Shown: one piece after another, positions 6,678-11,275 of the stretch
How positions within the stretch are numbered: the first letter of the stretch is position 1
Layout of the letters: each line of letters opens with the position of its first letter
Made by a program: the position numbers and the translations under genes
The notes under the pieces: generated by a model
The model's input: only the letters and a program-made list of their open reading frames with translations
The model's database searches: none
Told to the model about the DNA's origin: nothing
Origin: JBGPLJ01 sp041486385
Lineage (GTDB): Bacteria > Pseudomonadota > Gammaproteobacteria > Steroidobacterales > Steroidobacteraceae
Direction: 5' to 3'
Assembly (NCBI GenBank): GCA_041486385.1
Contig: JBGPLJ010000094.1
Span: forward strand, 1-11,275
Length of the DNA stretch: 11,275 nt

Positions 6678-9041
6678 ATGAACGCATCGCGAACAAGTCT
6701 GATTGGACGGTCGGTCGAGCGCAAAGAAGACTACCGGTTCATCACCGGCGCCGGGCAATACACCGACGACATCTCCTTGCCGCAGCAGAGCTACGCGTGC
6801 TTCGTACGCAGCCCGCACGCGCACGCCAGGATCCGCGCGATTGAGACCGCGGCGGCTCATGCCGCACCCGGGGTGCTTGCGATATTCACCGGCAAGGATT
6901 TCGCCGCCATTGGTGGTCTGCCATGCGGCTGGCTCATCACTTCCATGGATGGCACGCCGATGAAGGAGCCCAAGCATCCGGTGATCGCCGAGGACGTCGT
7001 CCGCCACGTCGGCGATCAGGTTGCGATCGTGATTGCCGATAGCCTCGCCGAGGCGAAAGCGGCCGCAGCGCTGATCGAGGTTGACTATGACGTGTTGCCT
7101 GCGGTCGTCGACACCGCGACCGCTGCGAGGAATGCGACCGCCATCCACAGCGTCGCGCCAGACAACATCTGCTACACCTGGGCCATAGGCGATGCAGCCG
7201 CCGTCGATGCGGCGTTTGCCAAGGCGGCGCATGTCACCCGACTCTCCTTCATCAACAATCGGCTGATTCCGAATGCCATCGAGCCGCGCGCGGCCAATGC
7301 GCTTTATGCGCGTGGCGATGACTCCTACACGCTCTATGTCACGAGCCAGAATCCGCACGTCGAGCGCTTGCTCATGACCGCGTTTGTTCTCGGATTGCCG
7401 GAGCACAAGGTGCGCGTGGTCGCGCCCGACGTCGGCGGCGGCTTCGGGTCGAAGATCTACCTGTATGCGGAAGAGTGCGCGCTGGTGTGGGCGAGCAAGC
7501 GTGTCGGCCGCCCGATCAAGTGGACGGCGGAACGGAGCGAGTCGTTTCTGACCGACGCGCATGGCCGCGATCACGTCACGACCGCAGAGCTGGCGCTCGA
7601 CAAGGACGGCAAGTTTCTCGCACTGCGCGTCGATACGACGGCGAACATGGGTGCCTACCTGTCGACGTTCGCCTCCTGTATCCCGACGATCCTCTATGCA
7701 ACGCTCCTCGCCGGCCAATACGCAACGCCCCAAATCTACTGCCGCGTGCAGGCGGTCTTCACGAATACGGCGCCGGTCGATGCGTATCGCGGCGCGGGGC
7801 GTCCGGAAGCAACCTATGTCCTCGAACGCATCGTCGAACTGGCGGCGCGCGAACTGAAGATCGATCCCGTGGAACTGCGCCGACGCAATTTCATCCGCAC
7901 GTTCCCGTACGCGACGCCCGTTGCCCTCACCTACGATACGGGTGACTACGAGGCAACGCTCAAGCGCGTTCTGGAAATCGCGGACGTCAAAGGATTTTCC
8001 GCGCGCAAGGCCGCAAGCGCAGCCAAGGGACTTCTGCGCGGTATCGGCTACTCCTGCTACATCGAGGCGTGCGGTATCGCGCCCTCGAACATAGCCGGTG
8101 CGCTTGGTGCACGCGCCGGACTCTATGAAGCGGGCGAAGTGCGCGTGCATCCCACGGGCAAAGTGACCGTGTTCACCGGCTCGCACAGCCATGGGCAGGG
8201 ACACGAGACGACGTTCGCCCAGGTGGTTGCGCAGATGCTGGGGATTGGACTCGACGACGTCGACATTCAGCATGGCGACACGGCGAAAGTTCTCTTCGGC
8301 GTGGGCACCTATGGCTCGCGCTCGCTTGCTGTCGGCGGGTCGGCCATTGTCAAAGCGGTCGACAAGGTCATCGCCAAGGGCAAGAAGATCGCTGCGCACC
8401 TCCTCGAAGCGGGCGACAGCGACATCGAATTCGTGAATGGCGAATTTCGCGTGGTCGGCACGGATCGCAAGAAGGCCTTTGCGGAAGTCGCCTTCGCTGC
8501 CTACGTTCCACACAACTACCCGCTCGACAAGCTCGAGCCGGGTCTCAATGAAAACGCGTTTTACGACCCGACCAATTTCACGTTTCCCGCCGGGTCCTAT
8601 GTTTGCGAGGCCGAGGTCGATCCGTCGACGGGTGTCGTGCGCATCGATCGCTTCGCCGCGTGCGATGACTTCGGCAACGTCGTCAATCCGATGATCGTCG
8701 AAGGGCAGGTGCACGGCGGACTCGCGCAGGGAATCGGCCAGGCGCTCCGCGAAGGCTGCGCTTACAACAGCGACGGCCAGCTCGTCACCGGCAGCTTCAC
8801 GGACTATGCGATGCCACGCGCCGACGATCTGCCGCAGTTCGTCGTCGAAACCGCGCGCGGCACGCCCTGTACGCACAATCCACTGGGCGTCAAAGGTTGC
8901 GGAGAAGCCGTCGCCATTGGTTCTCCGCCGGCGGTGATCAACGCGATCGTTGATGCCCTCGCCGGGCTTGGCGTGCGCGACGTGGCGATGCCCGCCACGC
9001 CGTACCGTGTGTGGCAGACAATCCAGGCCGCCAAGCGCTAA
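6678..9041 (+). CDS. Molybdenum hydroxylase large catalytic subunit, form II CO dehydrogenase-like (AYRGAGR)
   Basis: A 787-residue subunit holding the molybdopterin cofactor, which hydroxylates or oxidises the substrate with oxygen from water. Family motifs are intact: an N-terminal aldehyde-oxidase a/b hammerhead domain (SVERKEDYRFITGAGQYTDDI...), IEPRAANALY, PDVGGGFGSK (Gly253-Lys259), the active-site loop AYRGAGR (369-375), GSHSHGQGHETTFAQVV, and VKGCGEAVAIGSPPAV with the conserved catalytic Glu743. True copper-containing form I CO dehydrogenase has AYxCSFR; here the Cu-binding Cys position is Gly372. This is the form II or general xanthine-oxidase type, so CO is not the expected substrate. 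Start: ATG 6678, 16 bases after the small-subunit stop, with GGGAG at 6661-6665; an in-frame upstream extension to 6540 would overlap the small subunit in another frame and has no family similarity. The real substrate is unknown; an aromatic, heteroaromatic or CoA-linked compound is plausible from context. Confidence 0.95.
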   Translation: MNASRTSLIGRSVERKEDYRFITGAGQYTDDISLPQQSYACFVRSPHAHARIRAIETAAAHAAPGVLAIFTGKDFAAIGGLPCGWLITSMDGTPMKEPKHPVIAEDVVRHVGDQVAIVIADSLAEAKAAAALIEVDYDVLPAVVDTATAARNATAIHSVAPDNICYTWAIGDAAAVDAAFAKAAHVTRLSFINNRLIPNAIEPRAANALYARGDDSYTLYVTSQNPHVERLLMTAFVLGLPEHKVRVVAPDVGGGFGSKIYLYAEECALVWASKRVGRPIKWTAERSESFLTDAHGRDHVTTAELALDKDGKFLALRVDTTANMGAYLSTFASCIPTILYATLLAGQYATPQIYCRVQAVFTNTAPVDAYRGAGRPEATYVLERIVELAARELKIDPVELRRRNFIRTFPYATPVALTYDTGDYEATLKRVLEIADVKGFSARKAASAAKGLLRGIGYSCYIEACGIAPSNIAGALGARAGLYEAGEVRVHPTGKVTVFTGSHSHGQGHETTFAQVVAQMLGIGLDDVDIQHGDTAKVLFGVGTYGSRSLAVGGSAIVKAVDKVIAKGKKIAAHLLEAGDSDIEFVNGEFRVVGTDRKKAFAEVAFAAYVPHNYPLDKLEPGLNENAFYDPTNFTFPAGSYVCEAEVDPSTGVVRIDRFAACDDFGNVVNPMIVEGQVHGGLAQGIGQALREGCAYNSDGQLVTGSFTDYAMPRADDLPQFVVETARGTPCTHNPLGVKGCGEAVAIGSPPAVINAIVDALAGLGVRDVAMPATPYRVWQTIQAAKR

Positions 9042-9047
9042 AGGAGG
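9041..9047 (+). promoter_or_regulatory. Strong ribosome binding site AAGGAGG of the FAD-subunit gene
   Basis: AAGGAGG is a full match to the anti-Shine-Dalgarno core, 6 bases before ATG 9054. Its first A is the last base of the large-subunit stop codon TAA. This fixes the start of the FAD subunit and points to co-translation of the hydroxylase subunits. Confidence 0.85.
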
Positions 9048-9053
9048 CGAATC

Positions 9054-9851
9054 ATGTCGACCGTTTCCTATCATCGTCCCGCCTCAGTCGCGGAAGCCGC
9101 GAGACTCCTCGCCGGCAATCACGACGCGCGCTTGCTCGCGGGTGGTCAATCCATGCTGCCGTCGGTGCGGCTGGGGCTGCTTGCGCCCACGGCATTTATC
9201 GATCTTGCGGGCATTCCCGAGTTGCAGCGGATCCGCGCCGATGCGAAGGCGATTTCCATTGGTGCCATGGCAACACATGCCGCCGTCGCGGAGTCGCGGG
9301 AGGTCCAGGCGCAGATACCCGCGCTCGCGCAGGTGGCGTCGGGCATCGGCGATCGGCAAGTGCGCAATCGCGGCACGATCGGCGGCTCGCTCGCAAACAG
9401 CGATCCCGCCTCGGACTACCCCGCCGCCGCGCTTGGACTCGGAGCAACGATTCATACGAACAGCCGTGCGCTCGCGGCGGACGAATTCTTCAAGGGATTG
9501 TTCGAGACGGCGCTCAAGCCGGGGGAGATCATCAGCGCCGTCAGCCTGCCGGTACCGGACCGGGCGGCGTATGTGAAATTCCTGCAGCCCGCCTCGCGGT
9601 TTGCGCTGGTCGGCGTGTTCGTCGCGCAGTTTGGCAAGACGGTGCGAGTGGCTGTTACCGGCGCGGGCGCCTGCGCGTTCCGCGTAAAGGCGCTCGAAGA
9701 TGCGCTGGCGAAGAACTTCGCACCGCAATCCTGCGATGGAGTCGTCGTTGCGGCCACCCGCCTCAACAGCGACATTCACGGTAGCGCGGAATACCGGGCG
9801 CACTTGATTCCAGTGCTCACGCGACGCGCGGTGCTGCAGGCGCTGGGCTAG
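9054..9851 (+). CDS. Molybdenum hydroxylase medium subunit, FAD-binding (CoxM-like)
   Basis: A 265-residue flavoprotein subunit that takes electrons from the [2Fe-2S] clusters and passes them to an acceptor. The first FAD-binding motif is LLAGGQSMLP (27-36) and the second is RNRGTIGGSLANSDPASDYPAA (about 104-125), both diagnostic of the vanillyl-alcohol-oxidase-like FAD domain in this family. A C-terminal CO dehydrogenase flavoprotein domain follows (KFLQPASRFALVGVFVAQF and onward). The chain is about 20 residues shorter than the classical CoxM of about 288 residues, but both domains are recognisable and no break is seen. It starts 12 bases after the large-subunit stop. Its position third, after S and L, is the form II arrangement; form I operons are M-S-L. 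Confidence 0.94.
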   Translation: MSTVSYHRPASVAEAARLLAGNHDARLLAGGQSMLPSVRLGLLAPTAFIDLAGIPELQRIRADAKAISIGAMATHAAVAESREVQAQIPALAQVASGIGDRQVRNRGTIGGSLANSDPASDYPAAALGLGATIHTNSRALAADEFFKGLFETALKPGEIISAVSLPVPDRAAYVKFLQPASRFALVGVFVAQFGKTVRVAVTGAGACAFRVKALEDALAKNFAPQSCDGVVVAATRLNSDIHGSAEYRAHLIPVLTRRAVLQALG

Positions 9852-9857
9852 CCCCAA

Positions 9858-10769
9858 GTGACCCCGGACTTCCGGCTGCCCGCATCCATCGACGCGACTC
9901 TCGAGCTCCTGCTCACGCGCAACTATGTCGCGGACCGCCCCTTGGCGACGGCGGTCTTTCTCGCCCTGAAGCTCGAGCGCCCGCTCTTCATCGAGGGCGA
10001 ACCCGGCACCGGCAAGACCGAGATTGCCAAAGTCCTGGCCGGCGCGCTCGGCAGCGAACTCATCCGGCTGCAGTGCTATGAAGGCCTCGATGTCAGTTCC
10101 GCGTCCTACGAATGGAACTACGCGCGTCAGATGCTCGAGATCCGGCTGGGGGACGTGGCTGGCGAGTCGCGTGAGAAGATCGCGGCGAACCTGTTCTCCG
10201 AGGAATTCCTGATCGCGCGGCCGCTGCTGCGCGCATTGCAGCCGCATGCCGTTCCGCCGGTGCTCCTGATCGACGAGCTCGATCGTACGGACGAGCCGTT
10301 CGAGGCATACCTGCTGGAAGTGCTATCGGACTTTCAGATCACGATACCGGAATGGAAGACCGTCGCCGCCGCGCGGCCGCCGATCGTCATCATCACCTCG
10401 AATCGAACGCGCGAGATTCACGATGCGGTCAAGCGCCGCTGCCTCTATCACTGGGTCGACTACCCCGATGCGGCGCGCGAGTTCGCCATCATCCGTCGCA
10501 AGGTGCCTGACGCGAGCGAGTTTCTGTCGCGGCAGATCGTCGCCTTTGTCCAGGCTCTGCGGCAGCTCGACCTCTACAAGCTCCCCGGCCTGTCGGAGAC
10601 GATCGAGTGGGGACGTGCCTTGCTCGCACTCGATGCGCTGGAACTCGATCCGCAGACCATCGATAACTCGCTCGGCGTGCTGCTCAAGTACCAGGATGAC
10701 ATCGCCCGCGTGCGGGGTTCCGAAGCGGCGCGACTCGTCGCGATGATCGGCGGCAAAGCAGGCGCGTGA
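9858..10769 (+). CDS. MoxR-family AAA+ ATPase (CoxD-like cofactor maturation protein)
   Basis: A 303-residue AAA+ ATPase. Walker A is GEPGTGKTE (Lys53), Walker B is VLLIDELDR (Asp139, Glu140), and sensor 1 lies in IVIITSNRTREIHDAVKRRC, which also carries the arginine-finger-like arginines. QCYEGLDVSSASYEWNY after Walker A and LDRTDEPFEAYLLEVLSDFQITIPEW are typical of the CoxD branch of MoxR proteins. In Oligotropha carboxidovorans, CoxD is a chaperone-like ATPase needed to sulfurate and assemble the CO dehydrogenase active site; a similar role for this hydroxylase is inferred. Start: the GTG at 9858 is 6 bases after the FAD-subunit stop and the only start between that stop and the conserved N-terminus. 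There is no clear Shine-Dalgarno sequence, so expression probably relies on translational coupling. The stop overlaps the next gene's start as TGATG. Confidence 0.93.
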   Translation: MTPDFRLPASIDATLELLLTRNYVADRPLATAVFLALKLERPLFIEGEPGTGKTEIAKVLAGALGSELIRLQCYEGLDVSSASYEWNYARQMLEIRLGDVAGESREKIAANLFSEEFLIARPLLRALQPHAVPPVLLIDELDRTDEPFEAYLLEVLSDFQITIPEWKTVAAARPPIVIITSNRTREIHDAVKRRCLYHWVDYPDAAREFAIIRRKVPDASEFLSRQIVAFVQALRQLDLYKLPGLSETIEWGRALLALDALELDPQTIDNSLGVLLKYQDDIARVRGSEAARLVAMIGGKAGA

Positions 10770-11275
10770 TGCTGCCCAGCGCCACGCTTCAGGATCGACC
10801 GCAAGGCCACCTGGCCGACAACGTGTTGCACTTCGCGCGGGTGTTGCGCGCGGCCGGACTTCCTGTGGGAACGGATCGAGCGCTGCTCGCCCTCGAGGCG
10901 CTGCGCATCGCGGGGATCGCCTCGCAAGCGGATTTGCACGCAACTCTGCAGGCCTGCCTCATCGATCGCGGCGATCATCGCAGCCTCTTCGATCAGGCCT
11001 TTGCCACTTTCTGGAGAGATCCCGATCTCCTTGCACAGATCATGCGCATGCTGCTTCCGCAAACCGATGCCGGTGGAGCCGCCGGTCCCGTGCCAGCCGC
11101 AGCGAACCGCCGGCTGGCAGAAGCGCTGTTCAAGAACGATTCGCGGCCGGTAGAAGAGGAACGCTCGCTGGCGTCACGGCGTCTCGAAATTGTCGCCCCG
11201 CTCAGCTGGTCCGACAGCGAGCGCTTGCGCAAGGTCGATTTCGAGACGATGACGGCGTCGGAATGGAACGCTGCC
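10769..11275 (+). CDS. CoxE-like von Willebrand factor A (VWA) domain protein, N-terminal part (runs off right edge)
   Basis: Begins with the ATG that shares one base with the preceding TGA stop (TGATG at 10767-10771) and stays open for 169 codons to the edge of the window. The N-terminal pattern LADNVLHFARVLRAAGLPVGTDRALLALEALRIAGI, then LHATLQACLIDRGDHRSLFDQAFATFWRDPDLL, is typical of the CoxE/VWA family, followed by a low-complexity Ala/Gly/Pro linker (about residues 101-111) and the segment LEIVAPLSWSDSERLRKVDFETMTASEW that precedes the VWA domain. The metal-binding DxSxS motif is beyond the edge and cannot be checked. MoxR-type ATPases and VWA proteins usually act as pairs; this one would be the substrate or adaptor partner of the AAA+ protein encoded upstream in cofactor insertion. 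Truncation is by the window, not by mutation. Confidence 0.9.
   Translation, partial: MLPSATLQDRPQGHLADNVLHFARVLRAAGLPVGTDRALLALEALRIAGIASQADLHATLQACLIDRGDHRSLFDQAFATFWRDPDLLAQIMRMLLPQTDAGGAAGPVPAAANRRLAEALFKNDSRPVEEERSLASRRLEIVAPLSWSDSERLRKVDFETMTASEWNAA

Noticed and set aside
6621..9074. An 817-codon minus-strand open frame opposite the large-subunit gene
   Set aside because: It is a shadow of high-GC codon bias in the real gene. The protein is Arg/His/Asp-rich with no recognisable motif, while the plus strand carries full family motifs.
6188..9851. Form I aerobic CO dehydrogenase (carboxydotroph coxMSL)
   Set aside because: The active-site loop is AYRGAGR without the Cu-binding Cys, and the order is S-L-M rather than M-S-L.

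Overview
The window comes from a GC-rich Gram-negative bacterium, most likely a proteobacterium. A TonB-dependent outer-membrane receptor with a signal peptide and a TonB box implies an outer membrane. The receptor and enzyme style resembles aromatic-, steroid- or lipid-degrading proteobacteria (Steroidobacter- or sphingomonad-like), but the sequence alone does not fix the taxon.

Layout. At the left edge, on the minus strand, is the 5' part of a GntR-family regulator gene. A gene-free region of about 0.5 kb (201-712) separates it from a divergent, entirely co-directional plus-strand series: TonB-dependent receptor (713-2911), Atg22/UMF1-like major facilitator permease (2969-4396), acyl-CoA synthetase of the AMP-binding superfamily (4443-6122), then a three-subunit molybdenum hydroxylase of the CO-dehydrogenase/xanthine-dehydrogenase family in the order small (2Fe-2S, 6188-6661), large (Mo-binding, 6678-9041), medium (FAD, 9054-9851), then a CoxD-like MoxR AAA+ ATPase (9858-10769) and the N-terminal part of a CoxE-like VWA protein (10769 to the right edge). 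Spacing shrinks along the series: 57 and 46 bp around the permease, 65 bp before the small subunit, then 16, 12, 6 and -1 bp within the hydroxylase and maturation block. That block is therefore almost certainly one operon.

How the genes may work together (inference). The receptor and the permease would bring a poorly soluble organic compound across the outer and inner membranes. The ligase would activate a carboxylate as its CoA thioester. The molybdenum hydroxylase would insert oxygen from water or oxidise the compound, and the AAA+/VWA pair would mature its cofactor. The divergent GntR protein is the obvious candidate regulator. The large subunit has AYRGAGR in place of the Cys-containing AYxCSFR loop of true (form I) CO dehydrogenase, and the gene order is S-L-M. 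A database label of 'carbon monoxide dehydrogenase' would therefore probably mislead about substrate.

Non-coding signals worth noting are an 11-bp inverted pair TAACATGTCAG / CTGACATGTTA in the divergent intergenic region, a GGTnnnACC-type palindrome there, a perfect 14-bp stem-loop ending 6 bases before the GTG start of the permease gene, and an 8-bp perfect stem-loop between permease and ligase. No tRNA, rRNA, CRISPR array, insertion sequence or broken gene was seen.
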